Origin: Marilutibacter spongiae
GTDB lineage: Bacteria; Pseudomonadota; Gammaproteobacteria; Xanthomonadales; Xanthomonadaceae
NCBI RefSeq assembly: GCF_014145325.1
Contig: NZ_JACHTF010000007.1
Coordinates: 119,507 to 183,506 of the forward strand
Direction of reading: 5' to 3'
Length of the DNA stretch: 64,000 bases
The position numbers and the translations under genes were made by a program. Within the stretch, counting starts at the first letter, position 1; each line of letters begins with the position of its first letter. This document shows positions 9,453 to 18,309 of this stretch, one piece after another. The notes under the pieces were generated by a model, which made no database searches, was not told the DNA's origin, and saw only the letters and a list, made by a program, of their open reading frames with translations.

Positions 9453-10496
9453 TCAGTCGCCCATCTGCTTCTGCAGGTGCTCCCAACGCTCCTGGGCGTC
9501 GATGGTGCGCTCGGCGGTCAGGCGCGCCTCCAGGCGCTCCAGACCGATCTCTTCGCCGGTGTCGGCGCAGAAACCGTAGTCGCCGCTGTCGACGCGCTTG
9601 AGCGTGCTGTCGATCTTGCTGATCAGCTTGCGGTAACGGTCGCGGGTACGCAGTTCCAGCGAATTCTCGGTTTCGCGCGTGGCACGCTCGGCTTCGTCGC
9701 CGACGTCACGCACTTCTTCCTTGAGGTTCTCGATGGTCTGCTTGGATTCCTCGACCAGGTCCGCACGCCATTGCAGAAGGCGCTGGCGGAAATATTCCAG
9801 TTGCAGCGGACTCATGTACTCCTCGTCCGCCGTGGGCTTGTAGCCGGCCGGGAGGATCGGACGGCCGGTGGCATCATCTGTTTTATAGGGCACGACTTTA
9901 TACTGCGTCTTGGGGGCGGGGGCTGGCGGACGCGCCGCCACCGCCACGGCTACTTTTCCGACCGGTCGCTTGGCCACGGCCTTCGCGCTCCGGGTCGGGG
10001 TGGGGGGTGTGGGCGCGGTCCGGGTGGCCGGACGGGCCGCCGGCTTCTTGACCACGCTGGTCCGTGCAGGCGAGGCCGGCTTCGGTGCCGGCTTGCTCGC
10101 CGCCGGCTTGGCCGGCGCCTTGCGCGCGGGCGCCTTTGCCGGCGCCTTGGCGGGCTTGCTGGCGGGCTTGTTCGCCGCCTTGGCAACCGGCGCCTTCTTG
10201 GCGACCACCTTCTTGGCGACGACCTTCTTCGCCGGAGCCTTCTTCGGTGCCGCGGCCTTCTTGGCCGGCGCTTTCTTCACGGCGGCCTTCTTCACCGTTG
10301 CCTTTTTCGCAACGGGCTTGCTGGCAACGGCCTTCTTGGCTGGCTTGGCCGCGGCGGCCTTCTTGGCGACGGGCTTCTTGGCGACAGCCTTCTTCGCCGC
10401 AGGCTTCTTGGCCGCGGGCGCGGCCTTGCGGGAAGCAGGCTTGGCGGGCTTCTTGGTGGCCTTGGCGGCCTTGGCGGGTTTCTTTTTCACTGCCAC
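9453..10496 (-). CDS. dksA: DksA-like RNA polymerase regulator with long Lys/Ala/Pro-rich tail and degenerate zinc finger
   Basis: Residues 1 to about 205 are low-complexity histone-H1-like sequence (repeated KKPAAKK, KKAPAKK units, then TPPTPTRSAK). Residues about 210-347 are a DksA domain: YMSPLQLEYFRQRLLQWR, a coiled coil whose tip reads GDEAERA (compare D-x-x-D-x-A in E. coli), and SLELRTRDRYRKLISKID. The zinc finger is reduced to one Cys (GFCADTGEE; the second pair is TIDAQ), as in cysteine-poor DksA variants. It probably binds the RNA polymerase secondary channel with ppGpp; the basic tail may bind nucleic acid. Unlike in E. coli, gluQ is not adjacent but lies 15 kb away. Confidence 0.85.
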   Translation of the reverse strand: MAVKKKPAKAAKATKKPAKPASRKAAPAAKKPAAKKAVAKKPVAKKAAAAKPAKKAVASKPVAKKATVKKAAVKKAPAKKAAAPKKAPAKKVVAKKVVAKKAPVAKAANKPASKPAKAPAKAPARKAPAKPAASKPAPKPASPARTSVVKKPAARPATRTAPTPPTPTRSAKAVAKRPVGKVAVAVAARPPAPAPKTQYKVVPYKTDDATGRPILPAGYKPTADEEYMSPLQLEYFRQRLLQWRADLVEESKQTIENLKEEVRDVGDEAERATRETENSLELRTRDRYRKLISKIDSTLKRVDSGDYGFCADTGEEIGLERLEARLTAERTIDAQERWEHLQKQMGD

Positions 10497-10605
10497 GGGC
10501 GACTTGTCCTGTTGAGGTTCCCTTGTGACGGGAAAGCGCGCTGTTATACCCTGCCACGGCTACTGCGGCAACCGCGACACCCGCGGGTTTCCGCCCCAAG
10601 GATCC

Positions 10606-10881
10606 GTGATCGACCGCCTGCTCATCGCCCTGCTGCGCCTCTACAAACGGTGGATAAGCCCGTTGCTGGGGCCTCGTTGCCGTTTTTACCCCAGTTGTTC
10701 GGAGTACGCGATGGAGGCGATCGGGCGGTTCGGAGCCCTCAGGGGCAGCTGGCTGGCGGCCCGTCGCCTTGCCCGTTGCCACCCGCTGCATCCGGGCGGC
10801 CTGGATCCAGTGCCGCCCCACCCCACGCATGCCCACTCGACCCAGGACCCCCCGCCTTGCCGTCATCCGCACGAACACTGA
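10606..10881 (+). CDS. yidD: Membrane protein insertion efficiency factor YidD
   Basis: The 91-residue protein begins at GTG 10606 and has the YidD signature: [31 protein letters not shown], with the three conserved Cys of the family (two here, one in [10 protein letters not shown]). It helps YidC insert proteins into the inner membrane. It normally sits between rnpA and yidC, but here it stands alone, divergent from dksA. The C-terminal 25 residues, rich in Pro and His, are not conserved in the family. Confidence 0.9.
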   Translation: MIDRLLIALLRLYKRWISPLLGPRCRFYPSCSEYAMEAIGRFGALRGSWLAARRLARCHPLHPGGLDPVPPHPTHAHSTQDPPPCRHPHEH

Positions 10882-10948
10882 TCGTCGCCCCCTGCCAGGT
10901 CGGCGAAGGCCACGAATTCCAGGGCGACCTGCGCGAGGGCTTCGCCCG

Positions 10949-11836
10949 ATGAGGCGCGTCAACGGAGGCGTCATTGCGCGCGTATCGGCATTCGCCTTGC
11001 TGGCCGCCTGCGCCGCGGCGCCCGCGCAAAGCGATCGGCCCGCCGCCCTGCCCCCGCCCGGTCAGCCCGTCGCGCGGCCGGCGGCGATCAGCTTCCTGCC
11101 CACCTCAGTGCCGCAAGGCTCGCTGGTGATCGGCCTGGCCGACCCCGGTGCCCGTGTCGAGTACCAGGGACGCGTGCTGAAGGTCTCCGGCGATGGTCGC
11201 TTCGTGCTCGGCGTCGGCCGCGACGCGAGCGGTCCGGTGGAGGTCAGCATCCAGGTCGGCGATCGCCCGCCGCTGGTGCACCGGATCGCCATCACGCCCC
11301 GCGACTGGCCGGTGGAGAACGTCAACGGCGTGCCGCCCAGGACCGTGGACCCGCCCAAGGCCATCGCAGAACGCATTGCCCGCGAGCAGGCCGAAGTCAC
11401 CCGGGCACGCACCCGCGACGACGAGCGCGACGACTTCGGCCAGGCGTTCATCTGGCCGGTACAAGGCCGGATCAGTGGCCGTTTCGGCAACCAGCGCGTC
11501 TACAACGGCACGCCGAAATCGCCGCATTCGGGCATGGACATCGCCGCCGCGAACGGCACGCCGGTCAAGGCGCCCGCCGCCGGCGTGGTGACCTACGCCA
11601 ACCCCGACATGTACCTGACCGGGGGCACGGTGCTCCTGGACCACGGCCATGGCGTCAGCTCGAACTTCCTGCACCTCTCGCGCCTGGACGTGAAGGTCGG
11701 CGACCGCGTCGAACAGGGCCAGGTCATCGGCGCCGTCGGCGCGACCGGACGCGCGACCGGGCCGCATCTGCATTGGGGGATGAATTGGTTCAATACCCGA
11801 GTGGATCCATTGCTGCTGGTCGAGCACCAACGATGA
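10949..11836 (+). CDS. M23 (LytM-type) peptidase, predicted lipoprotein
   Basis: The 295-residue protein opens with a signal peptide ending in a lipobox (ALLAAC). A small beta domain follows (about 45-125), with SVPQGSLVIGLADPGARVEYQGR. The C-terminal LytM domain (about 175-290) has the zinc motifs HSGMDIAAANGTPV and HLHWGMNW and ends NTRVDPLLL. All zinc ligands are present (H and D of HSGMD, the H-x-H of HLH), so an active endopeptidase cleaving peptidoglycan cross-bridges or a cell-separation hydrolase is likely. A 48-bp diverged copy of its 3' end lies 142 bp downstream. Confidence 0.88.
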   Translation: MRRVNGGVIARVSAFALLAACAAAPAQSDRPAALPPPGQPVARPAAISFLPTSVPQGSLVIGLADPGARVEYQGRVLKVSGDGRFVLGVGRDASGPVEVSIQVGDRPPLVHRIAITPRDWPVENVNGVPPRTVDPPKAIAERIAREQAEVTRARTRDDERDDFGQAFIWPVQGRISGRFGNQRVYNGTPKSPHSGMDIAAANGTPVKAPAAGVVTYANPDMYLTGGTVLLDHGHGVSSNFLHLSRLDVKVGDRVEQGQVIGAVGATGRATGPHLHWGMNWFNTRVDPLLLVEHQR

Positions 11837-11930
11837 AGGTTCGCGGCTGAAGCTGCCCGATGGATTGACTGCCCTCACGCGCGGCGGCGCGTTGGGCGCC
11901 CACTTCGCTCGAAGCATCACCTTGCGCGGT

Positions 11931-11978
11931 TCGATACTCGCGTGGACACCCTCTTGCTGGTCGAGCACCAGCGCTGAG
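11931..11978 (+). pseudogene. Diverged second copy of the M23 gene 3' end
   Basis: These 48 bp match the last 48 bp of the M23 gene (11789-11836). Both read F-(N/D)-T-R-V-D-(P/T)-L-L-L-V-E-H-Q-R followed by a stop, with several third-position differences. The similarity stops abruptly upstream. It is a remnant of a tandem duplication or of a lost paralogue whose 5' part was deleted. Confidence 0.75.
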
Positions 11979-11989
11979 TGATTCGGTCC

Positions 11990-12077
11990 GTAGGATGGGT
12001 GGAGCCGCAGGCGATACCCATCGTCGACTGGCCAACCCCGAGCGGTGATGGGTTTTGCTTCGCGCTACCCATCCTAC
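11990..12077. repeat. Intergenic inverted repeat, GTAGGATGGGT family, copy 1
   Basis: The outer arms GTAGGATGGGT and ACCCATCCTAC are exact inverted repeats, with inner GCGATACCCATC and GATGGGTTTTGC arms. A related copy lies at 23840-23923. The organisation is that of a dispersed mobile REP/BIME-like element; no transposase is present. Confidence 0.85.
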
Positions 12078-12150
12078 CTCCGCGACGTGGACCTGCGCGC
12101 GCCCGGACGGGCAGATCAGGTTGCACGCAGGGCAAGGGAAAGGGCAAAGG

Positions 12151-12176
12151 CTGGATCCCAGCGTTCGCTGGGATGA
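12151..12176. repeat. Dispersed GGATCCCAGCG...CGCTGGGATGAC hairpin repeat
   Basis: ATCCCAGC and GCTGGGAT form an 8-bp stem with a 4-nt loop. The sequence is the common Xanthomonadaceae dispersed hairpin found beside many genes. A shorter relative, CCAGCGAACGCTGG, occurs at about 23942-23955. Confidence 0.8.
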
Positions 12177-12183
12177 CGGACGA

Positions 12184-12274
12184 ATTCCCCATTCCCCATT
12201 CCCCATTCCCCATTCCCCATTCACCATTCACCATTCACCATTCACCATTCCCCATTCACCATTCCCCATTCCCC
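12184..12274. repeat. Thirteen-unit ATTC(C/A)CC heptamer tandem array
   Basis: Thirteen head-to-tail 7-bp units alternate between ATTCCCC (8) and ATTCACC (5) without interruption and end two bases before the stop codon of the YiiX-like gene. There are no spacers, so it is a microsatellite. Unit number probably varies between strains by slippage. Confidence 0.95.
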
Positions 12275-12276
12275 GA

Positions 12277-13203
12277 TCAAGCACCCGACCAGTCCTCCGC
12301 CTGCATCAGCCGGCCCAGGGGCTGGTGGGACGGTGAACGCGACAGGTCGCCTGGGCTTACGCCCTTGGGATTGACCACGCGTACCGGCAGGACGGCGTCG
12401 CCGACGGCCAGCAGGCCCTCGGGGACCGGCTCGGGCGCGCCCAGGCGTTCGCGCACGGCGCGGGCCGAGGCTTCCAGCGACTCTGCGTCCAGGCCGCCCC
12501 TCGCCTCGCCGACCTGCAGGACCCCCTCGGGCGGGAACACCGCGTTGGCCAGCGCCTTGCGAGGGCCCAGCAGCGCGCGGATCTCCTCGATCAGCCTGGG
12601 CACGTCCACGTCCCAGGGCTGGGACGTGTCCGGCGGCGGCGCGACGACGATCTGCGGGGCGAGGCGCCCGGCCGGCTCGGCATCGCATTCGGCGAAACAG
12701 CGATAGACGTACTCGCTGCAGACCATCTGCTGCGCATCGTCGGACAGCAGCATGTCGAAGGCCACGCGCAGGACGCCGCGCAACCAGATGGGCAGGTCCT
12801 CGAACACGCGGTTGCGCAGGGCCACGATCACCCCGATCACGGCAAGTTCGTTGGTCGCGTACGGCAGGCCAAGCAGGCTCTCGCCGTGCGCGATGACCCG
12901 CTCGCGATCCTCCCGCGCCAGCGGCGCCTCCTCGCGCGAGACCGGGCGGAAGGCATCGACGAGGTAGTAGCGGTCGGTCGCGGCGACCTTCTCGTGCACC
13001 TCGCCGCGGACGATGCCGCGGGTGACCGATTCCATGAGGCCGCCGTCGTCGGTGACGATCGCGGAGTGGCTGTAGATGTCGTTGCAGGTCCAGGCGATCA
13101 GAGCCGACAGTTCGCTGCGGCCGCGCAGCAGCAGTACGTCGCCGCTGCGCAGGCTGTCGATGGAAGTCAGTGGCTGCAGGGGCATGCGGGTCTTCTCATC
13201 CAT
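12277..13203 (-). CDS. YiiX/YebB-like permuted papain-fold (NlpC/P60 superfamily) hydrolase
   Basis: The 308-residue protein resembles the YiiX-type cysteine hydrolases. SLRSGDVLLLRGRSELSALI opens the domain, the conserved His is in YSHSAIV, and the catalytic Cys is in MVCSEYVYRCF. The His-before-Cys order is that of the circularly permuted papain fold. No signal peptide is visible. The last 100 residues are an unassigned extension. The family probably cleaves amide or ester bonds of peptidoglycan or lipids; the substrate here is unknown. The start could be ATG 13203 or the ATG six codons later. Confidence 0.75.
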   Translation of the reverse strand: MDEKTRMPLQPLTSIDSLRSGDVLLLRGRSELSALIAWTCNDIYSHSAIVTDDGGLMESVTRGIVRGEVHEKVAATDRYYLVDAFRPVSREEAPLAREDRERVIAHGESLLGLPYATNELAVIGVIVALRNRVFEDLPIWLRGVLRVAFDMLLSDDAQQMVCSEYVYRCFAECDAEPAGRLAPQIVVAPPPDTSQPWDVDVPRLIEEIRALLGPRKALANAVFPPEGVLQVGEARGGLDAESLEASARAVRERLGAPEPVPEGLLAVGDAVLPVRVVNPKGVSPGDLSRSPSHQPLGRLMQAEDWSGA

Positions 13204-13271
13204 ACGACGGTCTCCTGGGTAGCCGGGTTCGGAAGCGGCATCGGCCTGGCCTGGACCGACGCGCGACGGCG

Positions 13272-14999
13272 TCAACGCGGGGCGCCGCTGGCCGCCTGCA
13301 GCATCGATCGGATATGGCCGGTCACCTGGTCGCGGCCGGCCGACTTGCTGGCGTACAGCGCGGCATCGGCGCGTTCGAGCAGGGCTTCGGCGCTCTCGTC
13401 CGGCAACAACTGCGCCACCCCCAGGCTGAGGGTGACGTCGAGCTGCAGGTCGTCGGTGGCGATCGGTCGGCAATTGACGGCCGAGCGCAGGTTCTCGGCG
13501 ACGCCGATCGCCTCCTTGAGCGCGGTGTCGGGGAGGATCACGATCATCTCGTCGCCACCGTAACGGCCGATCTGGTCGTAGGTACGCAGGCGGTTGCGGG
13601 TACGCATCGCCACCAGCTTCAGGCATTCGTCGCCCGCCCGGTGGCCGTGCTGGTCGTTGATGCGCTTGAAGTTGTCGATGTCGAAGAAAACGACCGACAA
13701 TGGTGCGCCCGAGTCGTGCGCCTCGGCGACCGCATTGCGCAGGTGCGACTCGATGACAGGGCGCGAGTTCGCGCCGGTGAGGGCATCGTAGGACGCCATG
13801 TGGCTGGCGTGGTCGCGGTCGCGCCGCAGTTGGTGCATCTTGCCGGTCAGGCCGATGGTCACGATGAGTCCCGACAGCATGAAGCCCGCCGGATACACAT
13901 AGTCCAGCCACGGCGGCATGCCGAGCATCTCCAGGCGCACGGCCGCGCGCAGGGCCACCAGCAGGACCAGCGGCATCATCGCGAAGACCAGCAGCAGGGA
14001 GCCGTTCTGGCGCTTGCCCACCGCGACGATCATGGCCCAGATCACCGCGGCGATCGCCACCAGCACCACGGTGTTGGCGAGCGTGGGGATCAGGCCCGAG
14101 ACGCTGAAGACGCTCCAGCCGATCAGGGCCAGCGCGGCGAGGCTGCAGACGGTCAGCACGCGGTTGACCCGGGGTTGGCGGTTCACCAGGTCCAGGTAAT
14201 AGGCCATGAAGCTGTTGCTGCTGATGAAGGCCGCCAGCGCAAAGATCCGGCTGGCCCGCAGGTCCTGCCCCATCAGCGCGGACAGCGACTCGAACGCGCG
14301 CAGGTCGCCCCCGGTGCTGACCAGGTACAGGACCTGCCCGAACAGCGCCAGCATCAGGTACAGGTAACTGCGCTCGCCGATCCCGACCCAGAAACCGAAC
14401 ACCAGCACCGCCAGCACCAGGGTGGTCGAGAGCACGCCCACCCGCCAGCCGACGTAGGTGAGGTCCTTGCGGTGCGCTTCGCGGACGCCCTCCACCGTCA
14501 GCGCGATGCGCATGGGCGTGACGCATTGCAGGCGGAGGTAGACCGATTCGCCCCGGGCCAGCCCGTCGGGAAGCGGAATGAAGTGCCCGCGGGTGGAGTG
14601 GCTGAGGTCGGCGTCCGGGCCGACCAGGCTGGCCCGCACCGGCAACGCATCGCCCGGGCGCCAGGCCTGCACCGCGTTCATGTAGGGGAAGTTCAGGACC
14701 AGGCTTTGCCCCGGGCGCGGGGCGAGCGGTTCCCGCGCGGTCACGCGCCACCAGGAAATCCCGCGCGCGCGCTCCACGATCGCGGCCTGGCCGCGCGAGG
14801 GCGGGACCGGCACGAAGTCGGCGTCGAGACCGCCGGCCACGACCTGCGCAGGCACCGGGTCCGCACCGAGCCGGGCCACGTCGAAGTCCTGCGCGTCCGC
14901 CCAGGCGGACACGGTCATCAAGAGCAGCAGGATCGTGGTGTACCACGCACGATGCAATTCGCTTCCCCCCGGACGCCCCCCTGCCTGGCGAGATCGCAT
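13272..14999 (-). CDS. 7TM (DISM-type) diguanylate cyclase
   Basis: The 575-residue inner-membrane protein has an N-terminal hydrophobic signal (ILLLLMTVSAWADA) and a periplasmic beta domain of the 7TMR-DISM type (about 35-190). Seven hydrophobic helices follow (about 195-400), then a cytoplasmic GGDEF domain. GGDE is intact at about 482-485, and an RTYD product-inhibition site lies five residues before it, so it should make cyclic di-GMP with feedback control. A TTG 15 codons downstream would give a more compact signal peptide. A 68-bp gap separates it from the YiiX-like gene. Confidence 0.9.
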   Translation of the reverse strand: MRSRQAGGRPGGSELHRAWYTTILLLLMTVSAWADAQDFDVARLGADPVPAQVVAGGLDADFVPVPPSRGQAAIVERARGISWWRVTAREPLAPRPGQSLVLNFPYMNAVQAWRPGDALPVRASLVGPDADLSHSTRGHFIPLPDGLARGESVYLRLQCVTPMRIALTVEGVREAHRKDLTYVGWRVGVLSTTLVLAVLVFGFWVGIGERSYLYLMLALFGQVLYLVSTGGDLRAFESLSALMGQDLRASRIFALAAFISSNSFMAYYLDLVNRQPRVNRVLTVCSLAALALIGWSVFSVSGLIPTLANTVVLVAIAAVIWAMIVAVGKRQNGSLLLVFAMMPLVLLVALRAAVRLEMLGMPPWLDYVYPAGFMLSGLIVTIGLTGKMHQLRRDRDHASHMASYDALTGANSRPVIESHLRNAVAEAHDSGAPLSVVFFDIDNFKRINDQHGHRAGDECLKLVAMRTRNRLRTYDQIGRYGGDEMIVILPDTALKEAIGVAENLRSAVNCRPIATDDLQLDVTLSLGVAQLLPDESAEALLERADAALYASKSAGRDQVTGHIRSMLQAASGAPR

Positions 15000-15098
15000 G
15001 GCAGCGTCGTCCGAGCATAGCCGATCGCCGGGCGCTGTTGTTCAGGTTTCGCTAACCGCAACGCGGCCCGCGACGGGCCGCCGGGAACGCATCCCGGC

Positions 15099-16046
15099 TC
15101 AGTCGACGGCAGGCCCCTGCCCGCTGATGCGGGCCACCGCATCGTGGGGATGCAGGCTTTCGTAGTGCTCGACCTCGGCGTCGAAGCGCTCCACGTGCGG
15201 GTCATGGGCCAGGACGGAGGCCACGCGCCGGGCGGCGTCTTCGCAGAACATCAGGTTGGCGGCATTCAATGCCGCGAAGGCCTGCTCGTCTTCGCGCTTG
15301 ACCGCGGTCTGCACCGGCGTGCCCAGGGCCTGCTCGAGGGCGTCGATCAGGTTCGCCAGCGGCAGTTCCTCGAACTGCGGCCGCAACTGGATCCGCACCG
15401 AGGCCCGGCTGCGCTGCGCGTGCGGGGTCGCCGCCAGCCCGCGCTCGGAGGCCAGCCAGTCCCCGACCACGCCGACCGAGATCGGGCGTGCATCGGCGAA
15501 GTCGGCGTTGAAGCGCTCGGCATTGAGCTGGCGCGAGAGCGCCGCGGAAGCCGGACAGGTGCTGGAGTACTCTACCGAAAACGCCAGGCCCAGCCTCAGG
15601 TGGCCCTCGACGAGGTGGGCGTCGATTTCCACCGGATAGCGCTTCCAGCCGGCGTTGCCGCTGGCCAGGGCCGGCCGCAGGAGCATCTGGTCATGCCGGA
15701 TCACCAGGCGCGCGGAGGTCGACAGGCCCTTCTGCGACTCCACCAGGGACTGCAGGATGCGACGCAGCCCGGCGGGGGTGACGATCTCGCTGGCGAACGC
15801 GTCCTGCAGGTGCAGATAGAGCCGCGACATGTGGATGCCACGGGCGTCGGGATCCTTCAGGTCGACACCGACGTCGACCGAGGCGGCGACCTGGATCGGT
15901 TCGCCGCCTGCACCGGCCACGCGTAGCGGCAGGGCGATGTTGGCCATCCCTACCCAGTCGAGCGCACGCGCCTCGGCGGCGGCCTCGTGGGCGACGTCGG
16001 GCAGGTGCCGGGCGGAAGTGGAAACGGGTTTCATGGCAGGTGACAT
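15099..16046 (-). CDS. folE2: GTP cyclohydrolase I type B (FolE2)
   Basis: The 315-residue enzyme opens GTP to dihydroneopterin triphosphate, the first step of folate and pterin synthesis. Family features visible are WVGMANIALPL near the N-terminus, KDPDARGIHMSRLYLHLQ, and the metal-site Cys in YSSTCPASAALSRQL. Type IB enzymes can work with metals other than zinc and are often used under zinc limitation; no zinc-response site was identified here. An internal ATG at residue 5 is an alternative start. Confidence 0.92.
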   Translation of the reverse strand: MSPAMKPVSTSARHLPDVAHEAAAEARALDWVGMANIALPLRVAGAGGEPIQVAASVDVGVDLKDPDARGIHMSRLYLHLQDAFASEIVTPAGLRRILQSLVESQKGLSTSARLVIRHDQMLLRPALASGNAGWKRYPVEIDAHLVEGHLRLGLAFSVEYSSTCPASAALSRQLNAERFNADFADARPISVGVVGDWLASERGLAATPHAQRSRASVRIQLRPQFEELPLANLIDALEQALGTPVQTAVKREDEQAFAALNAANLMFCEDAARRVASVLAHDPHVERFDAEVEHYESLHPHDAVARISGQGPAVD

Positions 16047-16133
16047 GGGGGCGGCGTCGCCAACGGCAACTCAGCGTGGGGTGCCCCTATTCTACCGGCC
16101 GCGCCGCGCATGGCCCGAACGAGGGCGGAACGC

Positions 16134-16871
16134 TCAGTTCCGGGGGCCGCGGCGCGCCGCCCGCCAGCCCAGCAAGACCGCGGACCAGGGCTTCAGGGGC
16201 CGCGCGGGATCGGCCTGGCGCAGCCGCGCCCGCGCCAGGCGGGACCACAGCCGTCGCGGCAGGCCGGCCGGGGGCTGCGCGGGCCAGCGCTGCCGGAGCT
16301 GCTGCCGCCAGATCGCGACGGGATCGCCCTCGCCCGCCCGCGCGAACACCGCCATCGGCACATGGGCGTCGCCCGGCAGCATGCATCGCGACTGCAGCAG
16401 GACCGCGCTCACCGCGTCGCGCTCGGCCTCGTCCGCGGCGGCCGCGACCGCCGCAGGCAGCAGGACCCGCTCGACATCGACCACCGCCGCGGAGAACGCG
16501 GCCAGTCCGTCGTAGGCCTCGGCCATGTCGCGCGGACGCTCGCGGCTGCCAACAAGCCCGGGCAGCGCGGTGGCCAGGGCGTCCCAGGGCGCAGGTTGTT
16601 TCTGCAGCGCGAGGCCCAGCGGATGCCGCCGTCGGCCAAGCGACCAGCCCTGCAACTCTTCCTGCCACCAGGCCAGCTTGGCCTCGCCGGGACGCGCGTC
16701 CTCGCCCCGCCAGGCGGCGTCGGTCAGTTCCTGCAACAAGGCGGCCCAGGCCAGCGCCAGCGGACGCTGCGCGGCCGGCACGAAGACTTCCATGACGTTC
16801 CATTCCGGCCAGCGCTCGCGCCACTTCGCGACAAAGCTCTCCAGCGCGGCCTGGTCGGTATCCAAGGGCAT
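16134..16871 (-). CDS. Squalene/phytoene synthase-like protein
   Basis: The 245-residue helical protein contains ELTDAAWRGEDARPGEAKLAWWQEEL, the position where true head-to-head prenyl synthases carry the first DxxxD, and otherwise follows the squalene/phytoene synthase pattern. The second Asp-rich motif is not recognisable and the protein is shorter than PSY enzymes (about 300). It may be a non-catalytic relative of the NDUFAF6 type. It is the last gene of the mtaD-ubiG-phosphatase operon, 20 bp after the phosphatase. The start at 16871 avoids overlap with the phosphatase. Confidence 0.6.
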   Translation of the reverse strand: MPLDTDQAALESFVAKWRERWPEWNVMEVFVPAAQRPLALAWAALLQELTDAAWRGEDARPGEAKLAWWQEELQGWSLGRRRHPLGLALQKQPAPWDALATALPGLVGSRERPRDMAEAYDGLAAFSAAVVDVERVLLPAAVAAAADEAERDAVSAVLLQSRCMLPGDAHVPMAVFARAGEGDPVAIWRQQLRQRWPAQPPAGLPRRLWSRLARARLRQADPARPLKPWSAVLLGWRAARRGPRN

Positions 16872-16891
16872 GGCGACGGGGTCCACGGTGC

Positions 16892-17578
16892 TCACCGTAC
16901 GGGCCAGCGCGCCGGGTCGACCAGGTCGCCGGGGCGCTCGACCATGCAATCACCGCCCCAGGCGAACGGATCGTCGCCGTCCTGCCGATAGCCCCACAAG
17001 GCCACCACGGAGGGCATCCCCGCCGCGCGCGCAGCCTCGATGTCGCGGGCGTCGTCGCCGACGTAGACGCAGTCGCCGGCCGCCAGGCCCATCCGCTCCG
17101 CGGCGACCCGCAGCGGCAGTGGATCGGGCTTGCGGACCGGCAGGGTATCGCCGCCGAGCAGGACCGCGCAGCGCGTCGCCCAGCCCAGGTGCGGCAGGAG
17201 GTCGCGGGCCAGGTACTCGGGCTTGTTGGTCACGATGCCCCAGGGGGTGCCCGCCGCCTCGAGCGCGGCGAGCATCGCCTCCACGCCCTCGAACACGCCG
17301 GCGTGGTGGCCGATGTGGCGCTGGTACTGGTCGAGCAGTTCGGGCACGCGCGACTCGCGCGCGGCGTCGTCCAGATCGGGGAAGGCAACCCGCAACATGG
17401 CGCGGGCACCGCGCGAGACATGCGGCCTGAAGGCCTCCAGCGCCATCGGCGCGAGCCCATGCCCCGCGCGCATGGCGTTGGCCGCCGCGAGCAGGTCGTG
17501 GGCGCTGTCGGCCAGGGTGCCGTCGAGGTCGAACAGCACGCCCCTGGGGAAGTCCGCCCGGCGGGCCGCCACGTTCAT
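16892..17578 (-). CDS. mupP: HAD phosphatase: MurNAc-6-phosphate or phosphoglycolate phosphatase
   Basis: The 228-residue HAD hydrolase has all four motifs: [10 protein letters not shown] (nucleophile Asp), IVTNKP (Thr), RKPDP (Lys) and [11 protein letters not shown]. Sequence alone reads as Gph. The order mtaD-ubiG-phosphatase is the same as in Pseudomonas, where the third gene was shown to be MupP, the N-acetylmuramate-6-phosphate phosphatase of the cell-wall recycling bypass. MupP is therefore the preferred name by context; Gph remains possible. Its ATG overlaps the ubiG stop (ATGA). Confidence 0.75.
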   Translation of the reverse strand: MNVAARRADFPRGVLFDLDGTLADSAHDLLAAANAMRAGHGLAPMALEAFRPHVSRGARAMLRVAFPDLDDAARESRVPELLDQYQRHIGHHAGVFEGVEAMLAALEAAGTPWGIVTNKPEYLARDLLPHLGWATRCAVLLGGDTLPVRKPDPLPLRVAAERMGLAAGDCVYVGDDARDIEAARAAGMPSVVALWGYRQDGDDPFAWGGDCMVERPGDLVDPARWPVR

Positions 17579-18309
17579 TCGGGTTTCACCGCGCAGGCCA
17601 GGTAGTTCACGTCGGTGCGCGAGACGATCCGCGCGGCGTTCCGCCAGGGCTCGTACATCAGGCCGCTGACATCCTCGAGCTGCAGGCCGGCGGCGCGCAG
17701 CCAGGCCGCCAGTTCGGAGGGCTTGATGAAGTCGCGGTACTGGTGGGTGCCGCGCGGCAACAGGCGGGCCACGTACTCGGCACCGAGGATGGCCAGCGCG
17801 AAGGCGGCGGCGGTGCGGTTGAGGGTGGACAGGAACAGGCGACCACCGGGCTTGAGCAGGGTCGCGCAGGCGGCGACGATCGCCGCCGGGTCGGGCACGT
17901 GCTCGAGCATCTCCATGCAGGTGACGACGTCGAAGCTGCCGGGGCGCTCGGCCGCCAGCGACTCGACCGACTGCAGCCGGTAATCGACGCGCACGCCGCT
18001 CTCCAGCCCGTGCAGGCGCGCCACCTTGACCAGCTCCGGGGCCAGGTCGATCGCGGTCACCGCGGCGCCCTCGCGGGCCATCGCCTCGCTCAGCAGGCCG
18101 CCGCCGCAGCCGACGTCGAGCGCCTCGACCCCGGACAGGGCCGCCCGGCGCGCGACATAGGCCAGGCGTGCGGGGTTGAGCGCATGCAAGGCCTTCTGCG
18201 GGCCCTGTGGGTCCCACCAGCGGTTGGCCAGGGCGCCGAACTTCTGCAGTTCGGCCTGGCTGACGTTGCGGTCTTCGCCGGCGACGGGCGTGGCGGTGGC
18301 ATCGGTCAT
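17575..18309 (-). CDS. ubiG: Ubiquinone biosynthesis O-methyltransferase UbiG
   Basis: The 244-residue SAM-dependent methyltransferase performs both O-methylations of ubiquinone. Motif I is [14 protein letters not shown], followed by [13 protein letters not shown] and [14 protein letters not shown], with [14 protein letters not shown] typical of UbiG. It shares one base with the stop of the upstream deaminase gene and overlaps the phosphatase start. Pairing with an MTA/SAH deaminase makes sense because UbiG produces S-adenosylhomocysteine. Confidence 0.95.
   Translation of the reverse strand: MTDATATPVAGEDRNVSQAELQKFGALANRWWDPQGPQKALHALNPARLAYVARRAALSGVEALDVGCGGGLLSEAMAREGAAVTAIDLAPELVKVARLHGLESGVRVDYRLQSVESLAAERPGSFDVVTCMEMLEHVPDPAAIVAACATLLKPGGRLFLSTLNRTAAAFALAILGAEYVARLLPRGTHQYRDFIKPSELAAWLRAAGLQLEDVSGLMYEPWRNAARIVSRTDVNYLACAVKPE

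Noticed and set aside
10860..10952. A short continuation frame between yidD and the M23 gene
   Set aside because: It reads as plausible protein (VAPCQVGEGHEFQGDLREGF) but has no start codon with a ribosome site, overlaps both neighbours and has no partner; probably chance.
12184..12274. Heptamer array as a CRISPR
   Set aside because: Units are 7 bp with no spacers and there are no cas genes; it is a simple tandem repeat.
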